This document shows positions 56,304 through 64,000 of a DNA stretch of 64,000 bases, in pieces. The translations under genes and the position numbers were made by a program. The number at the start of each line of letters is the position of its first letter. The first letter of the stretch is position 1. Source of the DNA: Flavobacterium sangjuense (lineage in GTDB: Bacteria; Bacteroidota; Bacteroidia; Flavobacteriales; Flavobacteriaceae); the NCBI RefSeq assembly GCF_004797125.1, contig NZ_CP038810.1:2604001-2668000 (forward strand). The letters run 5' to 3'. Under the pieces are notes generated by a model. That model was given only the letters and a program-made list of their open reading frames with translations. It had not been told where the DNA came from and searched no databases.

Positions 56304-57977
56304 ATGTTATTATCCAAACTATTCCGAAAAAAATCAACCTCAATTATAGTAAAGCAAGGCGGTGATGGTGAACACTCCGGCTTAAATAAAGTTCTAAACG
56401 TTAGAGATTTAACCTTCTTTGGTATAGCGGCTATCATTGGTGGTGGTACATTTAGTGCTATTGGAAATGCGTGTTTTTCGGGTGGACCGGGCGTTGTGTT
56501 TCTATATGTGATTTGTGCAATTGCTTGTGGTTTTACTGCTTTATGTTATGCCGAATTTGCTTCGCGGGTTCCCGTTTCCGGTAGTGCTTATACCTATGCG
56601 TATGTTTCTTTTGGCGAATTGTTTGCGTGGATTATCGGATGGGCATTGATTATGGAATATTCGATTGGAAATATTTATATCGCTTTTTCGTGGAGTGGCT
56701 ATTTTACCAATCTGCTCGAAAGCTTTCATCTGCACTTGCCCGAGTGGTTGACCATCAATTATAAATCGGCACAAGACGCTTTGTTAGCTAATAAAGCCGG
56801 TGAAGGATTAACTGCCTGGCAAACGGCTCCAACTCTTGGCGGTCTACGTATTATTTTTGACTTGCCTGCCGTCGTAATTAATTTACTTATCACTTATTTG
56901 GTTTATCGTGGCACTAAAGAGTCCAAGAATTTTAGTAACGTAATGGTTTATATAAAATTAGCCATCATTGCTTTGGTTATTGTTGTGGGTGCATTTTATA
57001 TTGATATTGACAATTGGACACCGTTTATGCCAAATGGTTTTGGCGGAGTTATGGGTGGTGTTTCAGCGGTTTTCTTTGCTTATATTGGCTTTGATGCTGT
57101 GTCAACTTTGGCAGAAGAAAGCAAAAATCCGCAGCGCGATTTACCTCGTGGAATGATTTATTCTTTGGTAATTTGCACTGTAGTCTATATCATTTTGGCG
57201 TTGGTTATCACCGGAATGGTATCATACACACTTCTTGGTGTTAGCGATCCTTTGGCAGAAATATTTGCGTTGAAAGGTGTCAAATGGATGCTGTTTATTG
57301 TTTCTATCGCTGCAGTTGTAGCCATGACAAGTGTGTTGTTAGTTTTCCAAATGGGACAACCTCGTATCTGGATGACGATGAGTCGTGATGGATTGATGCC
57401 AAAGAAATTTTCTGAAATACATCCGAAATACAAAACACCAAGTTTTGCAACGATAGTTACCGGTTTGGTTGTTGGTATTCCGATATTCTTTACCGATGAA
57501 AACTTTGTATTAGACTTTACCAGCATCGGAACCTTATTTGCTTTTGTGCTAGTTTGTGGTGGTGTTTTATTGTTATCTCCACAAAGCGAAGCAGAACTAG
57601 CCGAACGAGCTACCAAAGGAAAATTCAGAATTCCGTATGTGAATTCAAAATTCATATTCCCATTGATTTGCATAGGAACTATTGCTGTTGTTCAGTACTA
57701 TCTACCAAATTATTTTGCTGAAACCTTTAATTGTACAGGAGATAAAGTAGCTACCAACTTACCTTTGATTGTGTTCTTTATTCTTTGTATCGTAATGGCT
57801 GTAATTGCCTTTATGAAGAACTTATCATTGATACCATTATTAGGATTAATTTCCTGCTGCTACCTGCTAACGGGAATGGCGGTTTCCAATTGGAAATGGT
57901 TTGGTGTTTGGCTGGTTATTGGACTGGTCGTTTACTTCATGTATGGTTATAAAAACAGTAAACTCAATAAAAAATAA
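56304..57977 (+). CDS. APC-superfamily amino-acid permease (cationic amino acid transporter type)
   Basis: 557 residues from the ATG at 56304; the open frame extends to 56262, ahead of the promoter box. About 12-14 membrane helices. The family opens with VRDLTFFGIAAIIGGGTFSAIG (shortened: FFGIAAIIGGGTFS), the substrate-binding unwound helix, followed by CYAEFASRVPVSGSAYTYAY, FFAYIGFDAVSTLAEESKNP and QPRIWMTMSRDGLMPKKF. These match YfnA/CAT-type permeases that import amino acids with protons. The exact substrate is unknown. A terminator follows. Confidence 0.92.
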   Translation: MLLSKLFRKKSTSIIVKQGGDGEHSGLNKVLNVRDLTFFGIAAIIGGGTFSAIGNACFSGGPGVVFLYVICAIACGFTALCYAEFASRVPVSGSAYTYAYVSFGELFAWIIGWALIMEYSIGNIYIAFSWSGYFTNLLESFHLHLPEWLTINYKSAQDALLANKAGEGLTAWQTAPTLGGLRIIFDLPAVVINLLITYLVYRGTKESKNFSNVMVYIKLAIIALVIVVGAFYIDIDNWTPFMPNGFGGVMGGVSAVFFAYIGFDAVSTLAEESKNPQRDLPRGMIYSLVICTVVYIILALVITGMVSYTLLGVSDPLAEIFALKGVKWMLFIVSIAAVVAMTSVLLVFQMGQPRIWMTMSRDGLMPKKFSEIHPKYKTPSFATIVTGLVVGIPIFFTDENFVLDFTSIGTLFAFVLVCGGVLLLSPQSEAELAERATKGKFRIPYVNSKFIFPLICIGTIAVVQYYLPNYFAETFNCTGDKVATNLPLIVFFILCIVMAVIAFMKNLSLIPLLGLISCCYLLTGMAVSNWKWFGVWLVIGLVVYFMYGYKNSKLNKK

Positions 57978-57979
57978 AC

Positions 57980-58022
57980 ACAAAAAAATCCCGATTCAAA
58001 TTCAGAAATCGGGATTTTTTTT
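57980..58022. terminator. Terminator after the permease gene
   Basis: The stem AAATCCCGATTc / gaAATCGGGATTT with a short A/T-rich loop has A and T runs on both sides. It lies between convergent genes. Confidence 0.87.
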
Positions 58023-58038
58023 AATTAGTCTATTGTCC

Positions 58039-58560
58039 TTATTTATATTGAGCAGCTTTCCCAAATTCAGAACCACCACTTGGACCATAATTGTTACTGC
58101 CATAAGTAATGTCAATAGTGCCTTCGGTTACATTTAATATTTCTCCACCGTCATGCAGCTGTCCTTCAAATCGGCCTCTAAAACCGCGTGAATCATTTTG
58201 GTAAAAAATACAGTCCGTTAAATCTTCCTGACGTGCATTCCAGCTGTATTCCTGTAAAGCGCCTTCATTGATAATCCGGGCAGCAATCAATATCTGATGG
58301 TTGTAAGTACCACCTCGATAAGGTCTAAATACAAATGCTTCTCTGTGCTCAAAGGTATTATCGTCATCCTCAGCGCGGATATAAAGTACCTGTGCAGGAT
58401 TTCCAAGCAGATCGGAAGTGTTTTCATAACCAACAGAAATTTTGGTGTATTCATATAATACACCATCAATCTTCATTGAAATAGTTCCATGCCCACTGGA
58501 GTCATCGCTTGAACATCCTGATAAAAAAGGGAGTATAAAAAGTAATAGTAGTTTTTTCAT
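58039..58560 (-). CDS. Small lipoprotein, probably surface exposed
   Basis: 173 residues. The lipoprotein signal LLLLFILPFLSGC (cysteine 16) is followed by SSDDSS. Acidic residues just after the cysteine match the lipoprotein export signal described in flavobacteria, which sends lipoproteins to the outer surface. The remainder is beta-rich (GTISMKIDGVLYEYTK, EILNVTEGTIDITYG) like other small flavobacterial lipoproteins of about this size. Function is unknown. The start codon directly borders the tandem-repeat array. Confidence 0.75.
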   Translation of the reverse strand: MKKLLLLFILPFLSGCSSDDSSGHGTISMKIDGVLYEYTKISVGYENTSDLLGNPAQVLYIRAEDDDNTFEHREAFVFRPYRGGTYNHQILIAARIINEGALQEYSWNARQEDLTDCIFYQNDSRGFRGRFEGQLHDGGEILNVTEGTIDITYGSNNYGPSGGSEFGKAAQYK

Positions 58561-58574
58561 GGGCTAAATATAAA

Positions 58575-58782
58575 AAAAATCCGTTAAGGATAAATTGTGA
58601 TTTTTTTGTTTCTGAAAACAAAAAATCCGTTAAAGATAAATTGTGATTTTTTTGTTTTCTGAAAACAAAAAATCCGTTAAGGATAAATTGTGATTTTTTT
58701 GTTTCTAAAAACAAAAAATCCGTTAAAGATAAATTGTGATTTTTTTGTTTTCTGAAAACAAAAAATCCGTTAAAGAATGTTC
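58575..58782. repeat. Tandem array with alternating 46- and 47-bp units
   Basis: Four and a half copies share AAAAAATCCGTTAA, then ATAAATTGTGA, then TTTTTTTGTTT, then CTGAAAAC. The CCGTT anchors are at 58581, 58627, 58674, 58720 and 58767, giving spacings of 46, 47, 46 and 47. Units 1 and 3 (GG variant) alternate with units 2 and 4 (AG variant), so the real period is a 93-bp dimer. Each unit junction is an A/T palindrome (GTTTTC-T-GAAAAC). There are no spacers, so it is not a CRISPR array. Confidence 0.92.
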
Positions 58783-58796
58783 TCTAACGGATTTCC
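58761..58796. terminator. Hairpin closing the repeat array
   Basis: AAATCCGTTA, the start of the last partial repeat unit, pairs with TAACGGATTT at 58784-58793 around a 13-nt loop. The left arm is the element copied in every unit of the array; only this last copy has a partner arm. Confidence 0.7.
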
Positions 58797-59187
58797 TACA
58801 CAATCCAGATAAGTTTACCAATAACCCACTTTTGCTTTTCGACAGGCAGTTACTGTCTATATTATTTTAATTTGTTGGTTTTATTACCAACTGCAAAAGG
58901 ACAAAAAATTCATTCTTAACGGCTACTGTATAATATGCTTAGATTAGTATAATAAGGATGGCTTTTTACTGCTAAAGCTTCTCCTTTTTGAACACTTTTA
59001 TTCATTATTCCGTTAACAATATATTGGAATAATTACTTCTAATATTCTATATCAAACTTACAAAAATGAAATTGTATTTTGACTGATTTTCAAAATTTTA
59101 ACATTTAAAAATACATTTTTAAAACTTCTTGTATGCTTATCCTTATTAATAAAAAATAAAGCTAAAAATTCTCTTATAAAGTGATTG
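58797..59187. other. Gene-free stretch before the lpd leader
   Basis: No credible reading frame. Only short hairpins are seen, such as GTTGGT / ACCAAC at 58874-58891. AT-rich, with nothing else recognised. Confidence 0.5.
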
Positions 59188-59330
59188 TATTTTTGGAATT
59201 AGAAGCGGACGAGAGTTGTTTTTATCACTTTCCTTCCCGCTTTCCGCTTCTGGTCCCAAAAGACGAGACTTGCTCCACACGAGCGAAGCGACTGCCGAAG
59301 GAATCGAGGCTAAAAATCACGTCTAAATCT
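59188..59330 (+). ncRNA. Candidate structured RNA or leader ahead of lpd
   Basis: A TAnnTTTG box (TATTTTTG, 59188-59195) predicts a start near 59200. From 59201 a segment of clearly higher GC begins. A 9-bp stem pairs AGAAGCGGA (59201-59209) with TCCGCTTCT (59243-59251). AGACG (59261-59265) can pair with CGTCT (59320-59324), enclosing a short GAAG-rich domain. It ends before the lpd promoter box. No known RNA family is recognised. Confidence 0.35.
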
Positions 59331-59355
59331 TTTACAAAAAATCAAATAAAAACTG

Positions 59356-59363
59356 TAATTTTG
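59356..59363 (+). promoter_or_regulatory. -7 box of lpd (TAATTTTG)
   Basis: Exact TAnnTTTG match 30 nt before the lpd ATG. No -33 TTG was found at the usual distance. Confidence 0.5.
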
Positions 59364-59393
59364 TGACGCAAAAAAAATAAACACTAACTAATT

Positions 59394-60797
59394 ATGAGTT
59401 CATTTGACGTAGTCATTATAGGTTCTGGTCCCGGCGGATATGTTTCAGCTATTCGTTGTGCCCAATTAGGTTTCAAAACCGCCATCATCGAAAAATATTC
59501 AACATTAGGAGGAACTTGCCTTAACGTAGGTTGCATTCCATCAAAAGCATTATTGGCTTCCTCACACCATTACGAAGAATTACAACACTTTGCTGATCAC
59601 GGAATTGAGGTTTCCGGAAAAGTAAAAGTGGATTTAGGGAAAATGATTGCCCGCAAACAAGCAGTTGTTGACCAAACTTCAGGTGGCGTGAAATTCCTAA
59701 TGGATAAAAATAAAATTACCGTTTTTGAAGGATTAGGTTCTTTTGAAAGCGCTACCAAAATTAAAATCACAAAAGCCGATGGTAAATCAGAAACCATTGA
59801 AGCTAAAAATACAATCATTGCTACAGGATCAAAACCATCTTCGCTTCCTTTTATCAAATTGGATAAAGAAAGAATCATAACATCAACAGAAGCTTTGAAA
59901 TTGCCGGAAGTTCCTAAACACTTAATCATCATTGGTGGTGGTGTTATCGGAATTGAGTTAGGACAAGTTTATTTAAGACTTGGCGCACAAGTATCTGTTG
60001 TTGAATTTTTGGACCGAATCATTCCTGGAATGGATGCCGGTTTGTCTAAAGAATTAACCAAAGTATTGAAAAAACAAGGCATGAAATTCTATACTTCTCA
60101 TAAAGTAAAAGAAGTAACCCGAAAAGGTGCAACTGTAACCGTTCAGGCGGATGATGCCAAAGGAAATACCGTAACTTTTGAAGGCGATTATTGCCTGGTA
60201 GCTGTTGGTCGTCGTCCATACACTGACGGACTTGCTGCTGATAAAGCAGGCGTAAAAGTTACTGACCGCGGAATGATTGAAGTAAACGACCATTTGCAAA
60301 CGAATGTTCCAAATATTTATGCGATTGGTGATGTGGTTCGTGGCGCGATGTTAGCTCACAAAGCCGAAGAAGAAGGAACTTTAGTTGCCGAAATCTTAGC
60401 AGGACAAAAACCACATATCGATTATAATTTAATTCCGGGTGTTGTTTACACCTGGCCTGAAGTTGCTGCTGTTGGTAAAACAGAAGAGCAATTAAAGGAA
60501 GCCGGAGTTGCTTACAAAGCGGGAAGCTTTCCTTTCAAAGCTTTAGGAAGAGCCAGAGCAAGTGCTGATAATGATGGATTCGTTAAAATACTAGCCGATG
60601 CTAAAACCGATGAAGTATTAGGTGTTCACATGATTGGTGCACGTTGTGCCGATTTGATTGCCGAAGCGGTAACCGCAATGGAATTCAGAGCTTCTGCTGA
60701 AGATATTTCAAGAATGTCACACGCGCATCCAACCTTTGCGGAAGCCGTTAAGGAAGCTGCATTAGCAGCTACAGATGATAGAGCTTTACACGTTTAA
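59394..60797 (+). CDS. lpd: Dihydrolipoyl dehydrogenase (E3)
   Basis: 467 residues. FAD-binding GSGPGGYVSAIRCAQLG is followed by the redox disulfide GGTCLNVGCIPSKAL (C42, C47). The NAD-binding fold has IIGGGVIGIELGQVYLRLGA and the second FAD motif AIGDVVRGAMLAHKAEEEG. The C-terminal interface domain carries the active base pair in HAHPTFAEAVKEA. It reoxidises dihydrolipoamide of 2-oxo-acid dehydrogenase complexes (pyruvate, 2-oxoglutarate, branched-chain) or glycine cleavage. No E1/E2 genes are adjacent. A terminator follows. Confidence 0.97.
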   Translation: MSSFDVVIIGSGPGGYVSAIRCAQLGFKTAIIEKYSTLGGTCLNVGCIPSKALLASSHHYEELQHFADHGIEVSGKVKVDLGKMIARKQAVVDQTSGGVKFLMDKNKITVFEGLGSFESATKIKITKADGKSETIEAKNTIIATGSKPSSLPFIKLDKERIITSTEALKLPEVPKHLIIIGGGVIGIELGQVYLRLGAQVSVVEFLDRIIPGMDAGLSKELTKVLKKQGMKFYTSHKVKEVTRKGATVTVQADDAKGNTVTFEGDYCLVAVGRRPYTDGLAADKAGVKVTDRGMIEVNDHLQTNVPNIYAIGDVVRGAMLAHKAEEEGTLVAEILAGQKPHIDYNLIPGVVYTWPEVAAVGKTEEQLKEAGVAYKAGSFPFKALGRARASADNDGFVKILADAKTDEVLGVHMIGARCADLIAEAVTAMEFRASAEDISRMSHAHPTFAEAVKEAALAATDDRALHV

Positions 60798-60814
60798 AAC
60801 AAACTAAGCTTCAA

Positions 60815-60846
60815 ATAAAAAGCCGACTCAATGAGTCGGCTTTTGT
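60815..60846. terminator. Bidirectional terminator after lpd
   Basis: A perfect stem AAAAGCCGACTC / GAGTCGGCTTTT with loop AAT, between convergent genes. Confidence 0.9.
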
Positions 60847-62567
60847 TATTTAATTCGGGAAGTTGTGATTTTGACATCGGCAGTTGCCCAACTTTTAGCA
60901 AGCAAAGCATCCATTTCTTTTACTTTGGCTGGATTATTCAGCTTTTGATAAGCCAATTTCAATCCGTGTTGCGCCCAGCCATTATTACGAAATCGCTTCA
61001 AATCTTCCTGATAGGTTTTTACAGCATCATAATATTTTCCGGCTTCAATTTGCATCGCACCAAGATGATGCCGCACCGAGAAAAACCAATCCGGTGGCTC
61101 ATTATAATTTAATCCGTCTTCAATTGTAACCGCTTTTTCAAGCAGCGGAATGCTTTGTTTATAGTTTCCTTCCGAAGCTAAAATTTCACCTTTCAATACT
61201 TTACCTGCAATTTGCAAAACATCATACATCGTATTGATATCCCAAATCGTCATTTTTTTCATGGCATCATCATTGGCTAAAACTTCCAATTTTGCTAACT
61301 CGGCTTTTGCTTTCGCAATATCTTTTTTTCCTAAATAAGCCATTCCTTTAGCATAATGAGAAATAGCTACAGGATATTTTAGCGTATCGGAAACCAATTT
61401 CATTTTTAAAATAGCATCCCATTTTCCAAATTTCACTGACACAAAATATGGGATAACATAGAAATGCTGCAAGGTTGACCAACCAGGTTCTATCATTGTC
61501 TTTGGATGCACAAGATTTGATGTTTTGTCTGCTCCTATTTTTGCCCAATTGTAATTTCCTTCCAAAGTAGCACAAGCTGCCATAAAATGATAATTATGCG
61601 GATAATACGCCAACGGATAAGCGCCTTGAGCATGGCACATGGTAACATAGATGCTGTCTAATTTTACCGAATTAATATTGGCCACAGTTCCCTTGTGATA
61701 TTCACCGGTTCTGATATAAATATGTGAAGGCATGTGCACCAAATGGCCTGAAGCTGGAGCTAATCCTTCATCAAAACGTTTTGCCGAAGCATTGGCTCTT
61801 TCTGCTGTATTAGAAGCTTCAACTGCATGAATATAGAAATGATTGGCACCAATGTGTTTTGGATCTTTCTTTAATATTTCTTCCAGCAACCTAATGATTT
61901 CAGGTGTCCATGACTTGGCAACACCATTTTTATCAAACAAATCCCAAGGATGCATATCCATAATGGACTCGACATATAAAGCCGCAATAGTAGTATCATC
62001 GGGAAATTCTTTAGCTACATTCTTCATGGCTTCCGAATAAGCACTATCTAATGCACTTCTGTCTTCAACTGATTTGGCAACATATCTTTTTGATAACGCC
62101 TTTATTAATGCCTTTTCCTTTTCAGACGCATTGACTGAAAGTTTTAGCGCTTGTTGAATGGCGCTATAGGCTCTTTCATAATTATCGGGTTCCATTCCAG
62201 CGTTGTAATTTGGACCCAATACATAGGCATAACCCCAAAAACACATAGCCGATTTAGAATCTAATTTAGTCCCATAATAAAAAGAACGTGCAGCTTCTGC
62301 ATGATTAAAACCGAAGGCAAAAGCCAATCCCTGATTAAAGTACTTTTGAGCTTCCTCATTCTTAGTGCTAATTGAAAAATCAATAACATCCATGCCTTTA
62401 AAAAGTGGTGCCTTTTTATCGGTTTCAAACCATTTTGCATCAGTAGTTTCGGGAGCACAGCCATAATTACTTTTCCCAACTACAGCTTTTACTTCCTGCT
62501 TGTTTTCATTTTTACAAGCGTAAAACAATAAAGAAACAAGTACAAGTAATTTTAGAATTCTATTCAT
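60846..62567 (-). CDS. TPR-repeat lipoprotein
   Basis: 573 residues. The lipoprotein signal ends LLFYACKNENK (cysteine 18). TPR-like helical repeats fill the mature protein. Recognisable points are AQKYFNQGLAFAFGFNHAEAARSF near the start (shortened: YFNQGLAFAFGFNH), HVHMPSHIYI-type motif (GHLVHMPSHIYIRTGEY) and a C-terminal RHHLGAMQIEAGKYYDAVKTY. It resembles a broad family of exported TPR proteins of unknown role; in some strains members accompany redox enzymes. No binding partner is visible here. Confidence 0.85.
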   Translation of the reverse strand: MNRILKLLVLVSLLFYACKNENKQEVKAVVGKSNYGCAPETTDAKWFETDKKAPLFKGMDVIDFSISTKNEEAQKYFNQGLAFAFGFNHAEAARSFYYGTKLDSKSAMCFWGYAYVLGPNYNAGMEPDNYERAYSAIQQALKLSVNASEKEKALIKALSKRYVAKSVEDRSALDSAYSEAMKNVAKEFPDDTTIAALYVESIMDMHPWDLFDKNGVAKSWTPEIIRLLEEILKKDPKHIGANHFYIHAVEASNTAERANASAKRFDEGLAPASGHLVHMPSHIYIRTGEYHKGTVANINSVKLDSIYVTMCHAQGAYPLAYYPHNYHFMAACATLEGNYNWAKIGADKTSNLVHPKTMIEPGWSTLQHFYVIPYFVSVKFGKWDAILKMKLVSDTLKYPVAISHYAKGMAYLGKKDIAKAKAELAKLEVLANDDAMKKMTIWDINTMYDVLQIAGKVLKGEILASEGNYKQSIPLLEKAVTIEDGLNYNEPPDWFFSVRHHLGAMQIEAGKYYDAVKTYQEDLKRFRNNGWAQHGLKLAYQKLNNPAKVKEMDALLAKSWATADVKITTSRIK

Positions 62568-62651
62568 AAGTCTCGCTTTTTAGTACTATAAAGATAATAG
62601 AACTATACTTAAAATCAAATAGTTATTGACTGTTTGACGGACATTAAAATA

Positions 62652-62681
62652 AAAAAACCAACTCAATCGAGTTGGTTTTCT
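62652..62681 (-). terminator. Terminator overlapping the arsC stop codon
   Basis: AAAACCAACTC and GAGTTGGTTTT form a perfect stem around AATC. The right arm lies inside the last arsC codons, and the T-run (minus strand) follows the stop. Confidence 0.8.
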
Positions 62682-63085
62682 GTTATGAAGTCTTTACAAT
62701 ATTCTTTAATCATTGCTCTTACCCTTCGAAACTCTTCTATCACTTCCGTTGTAGAACCTTTTACTTTGGAGGGATCGGGGAAATTATGATGCAGCTTTAT
62801 CGCTTGGGTTGGAAAAAACGGGCAACGCTCTTTGGCATTATCACAAACGGTGATTACATAATCAAAAGGAATATCAAAATACTCCTCAACATTATTCGAA
62901 GTATGTTTCGAAATATCAACACCGTCTTCTTTCATTATGGCAATTGCCAACGGATTTACACCATGCGTTTCAACACCGGCGGAATACACCGTAACTTTAT
63001 CTGTATTGGCAAAATATGATAAATAACCATGTGCCATCTGACTTCGGCAACTATTTCCTGTGCACAATACTAATATATTTTTCAT
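62663..63085 (-). CDS. arsC: Arsenate reductase ArsC, low-molecular-weight phosphatase type
   Basis: 140 residues. The P-loop LCTGNSCRSQMAHG gives C8-x5-R14, used by both LMW tyrosine phosphatases and thioredoxin-linked ArsC. Further cysteines in VITVCDNAKERCPFFP match the redox pair of ArsC. The acid motif is FPDPSKVKG. It reduces arsenate to arsenite for export. Its start overlaps the methyltransferase stop by 4 nt (ATGA), so translation is coupled. Last gene of the operon. Confidence 0.9.
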   Translation of the reverse strand: MKNILVLCTGNSCRSQMAHGYLSYFANTDKVTVYSAGVETHGVNPLAIAIMKEDGVDISKHTSNNVEEYFDIPFDYVITVCDNAKERCPFFPTQAIKLHHNFPDPSKVKGSTTEVIEEFRRVRAMIKEYCKDFITENQLD

Positions 63086-63702
63086 ACAATATTCTTTCGT
63101 TTAAATCCACAAAAAAGGAAATTCTGCGTGGTGCCAAAAGGTGTTTTATGGTTTTCGGAAAAGCAGCCTTTTAGTTGAAAATCTTTTTCAAAAACCAAAC
63201 TCAGGCTTTCCTCATTGCAATGATTGATGTCTAAACCACTGCATCGTTTTGGACCTTCCTCTGAGAAAGTACCAATGAACATTCGACCCTTTTTGGTTAT
63301 AGCTTTATCCGCCAATTCGGCATATTGTTCAATATCCTCTTTTCTTGTTAAAAAATGGAAACAGGCTCTATCATGCCATAAGTCATACTGTTCGACAGGA
63401 ACAAATTCCAAAATATCGGATTCAATAAAAGTAACTTGACTGGCCTTATCACCCAATCTTTTTTTAACACGTTCAATCGCATTAGCAGAAATATCCAACA
63501 GAGTTACATTGGTATAACCCAAGTCCAACAAAGCGTCAATCAAATAACTATCACCGCCACCAATATCAATGATCTTGGCATCTGAAGATAATTCCAGCGC
63601 AGTGATAAAATCAACAGAGGTTTGCGGATACTGTTGATACCAACTCACTTCTTTTTCAGTTTTGGTAGAAAATACGTTTTCCCAATGTTGTTTTCTTTTC
63701 AT
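63082..63702 (-). CDS. Class I SAM-dependent methyltransferase in the ars-type operon
   Basis: 206 residues from the ATG at 63702; a TTG extends the frame to 63720. The Rossmann-like SAM site is AKIIDIGGGDSYLIDALLDLGY, shortened to IDIGGGDSYLIDALL, followed by VTLLDISANAIERVKKRLG, IESDILEFV and YDLWHDRACFHFLT. The N-terminus HWENVFSTKTEKEVSWYQQ is shared by a subfamily often near metal-resistance genes. It lacks the paired cysteines expected of ArsM, so arsenic methylation is doubtful. The stop overlaps arsC by 4 nt; the small gene upstream ends 2 nt before it. Confidence 0.87.
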   Translation of the reverse strand: MKRKQHWENVFSTKTEKEVSWYQQYPQTSVDFITALELSSDAKIIDIGGGDSYLIDALLDLGYTNVTLLDISANAIERVKKRLGDKASQVTFIESDILEFVPVEQYDLWHDRACFHFLTRKEDIEQYAELADKAITKKGRMFIGTFSEEGPKRCSGLDINHCNEESLSLVFEKDFQLKGCFSENHKTPFGTTQNFLFCGFKRKNIV

Positions 63703-63704
63703 AA

Positions 63705-63830
63705 TTATACTAAAAGCCAAAGCAAATTAATAATTGTAAATCGGATATCCAATCCAAACATCAAATTGAGAATTATAATTCCGCTGGTAATTACAATTGG
63801 TTTTTTATATTTAATTACTTTATCTCTCAT
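63705..63830 (-). CDS. 41-residue hydrophobic protein in the ars-type operon
   Basis: An ATG at 63828-63830 opens 41 codons to a TAA at 63705-63707. The product starts with a basic cytoplasmic end (MRDKVIKYKKP), then a hydrophobic stretch of two short segments (IVITSGIIILNLMFGL and IRFTIINLLWLLV) separated by D and R. It sits 3 nt after the upstream stop and 2 nt before the methyltransferase ATG, so it is packed into the operon. No family recognised. Probably a small membrane protein, perhaps tied to arsenite or metal handling. Confidence 0.6.
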   Translation of the reverse strand: MRDKVIKYKKPIVITSGIIILNLMFGLDIRFTIINLLWLLV

Positions 63831-63833
63831 AAC

Positions 63834-64000
63834 TTAACAGCAAACTGCATCTGAACCACAACAAGAAGCTTTTTCTTTCCACTCACCTATTTTTGCTTTG
63901 ATTTTCTCGGCAGGAATTCCGCAGTTATCTTTGGCTAAACAAGTGGTTTCTTTTGAAGTTAAAAGAAAATTAGTACCATCAAAACCAAGGCTAAATTTAC
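63834..64000 (-). CDS. Cysteine-rich protein, DUF6428-like (5' partial)
   Basis: The last 54 codons of a minus-strand gene that continues past the window end. It reads KFSLGFDGTNFLLTSKETTC, then LAKDNCGIPAEKIKAKIGEW and ends KASCCGSDAVCC. The closing CC and CxxxxCC-like cysteines suggest metal or arsenite binding. It resembles, from memory, the DUF6428 family found in Bacteroidota ars operons; this is not verified. It ends 3 nt before the small hydrophobic protein gene. Confidence 0.65.
   Translation of the reverse strand, partial: KFSLGFDGTNFLLTSKETTCLAKDNCGIPAEKIKAKIGEWKEKASCCGSDAVCC

Noticed and set aside
58502-58714. 70-codon minus-strand frame through the repeat array
   Set aside because: It translates the 46/47-bp units as a repeated peptide and runs into the lipoprotein gene in another frame. 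No start signal or family resemblance.
58575-58782. CRISPR-like regular repeats
   Set aside because: Units are contiguous with no unique spacers, and no cas genes are in the window.
59181-59366. 61-codon plus-strand frame before lpd
   Set aside because: It starts from a non-ATG codon inside a promoter box and reads through the GC-rich structured segment; better explained as RNA or leader.

Overview
The window reads as chromosome of a Flavobacterium-like member of the Bacteroidota. The support is low GC content, genes without Shine-Dalgarno sites, Bacteroidota-type promoters (a TAnnTTTG box at -7, sometimes with TTG 17-23 bp upstream), PorP/SprF proteins, and type IX secretion (T9SS) sorting domains of both type A and type B. 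No rRNA, tRNA, insertion sequence, prophage or CRISPR array was found. Most genes are housekeeping; the accessory interest lies in the adhesin regions.

Layout. 1-3163: the tail of a T9SS type B adhesin followed by a SprF-like and a PorE-like (TPR, beta-propeller, OmpA) gene. 3231-9610: NhaA, an ankyrin protein, CorA and two histidine-degradation genes (hutI, hutG) separated by a coiled-coil protein on the other strand. 9727-14953: a RhlE-type helicase, a TPR hybrid histidine kinase and EttA. 15183-33729: surface-protein island with a 1586-residue type A adhesin, a second adhesin-SprF-PorE operon on the minus strand, and a divergent 2533-residue type B adhesin with eight 86-residue repeats. 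33868-41469: small membrane protein, amidohydrolase, alcohol dehydrogenase, NlpC/P60 hydrolase, HolA, a standalone HsdR_N-type protein, a glycosyltransferase and an OmpA lipoprotein. 41589-52321: YciO/TsaC-like protein, UvrD-type helicase, lipoproteins, PhhB and a pabB-tilS-dsbD operon. 52518-62567: DUF4349 lipoprotein, DoxX-like protein, KatG, amino-acid permease, lipoprotein, a tandem-repeat array, Lpd and a TPR lipoprotein. 62663-64000: the distal part of an arsenic-type operon (ArsC, methyltransferase, a 41-codon membrane protein, and the end of a cysteine-rich protein).

How the parts connect. In each adhesin module the SprF-like protein probably helps deliver the linked type B adhesin through T9SS, and the PorE-like protein probably anchors the machinery to peptidoglycan. 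The divergent region between the two large adhesin genes carries three copies of a 14-bp LacI-type palindrome (TGTAATCGATTGCA). Each overlaps or abuts a TAnnTTTG promoter box, in the same orientation relative to transcription. A fourth copy lies upstream of the type A adhesin. This suggests one shared repressor switches the whole surface island, and it is the most interesting signal in the window. Other non-coding observations are a decayed copy of the dsbD 3' end on the far side of phhB, a 46/47-bp alternating tandem array built on half a terminator, an eight-unit 10-bp phased array next to a long hairpin, and a GC-rich structured leader candidate ahead of lpd.
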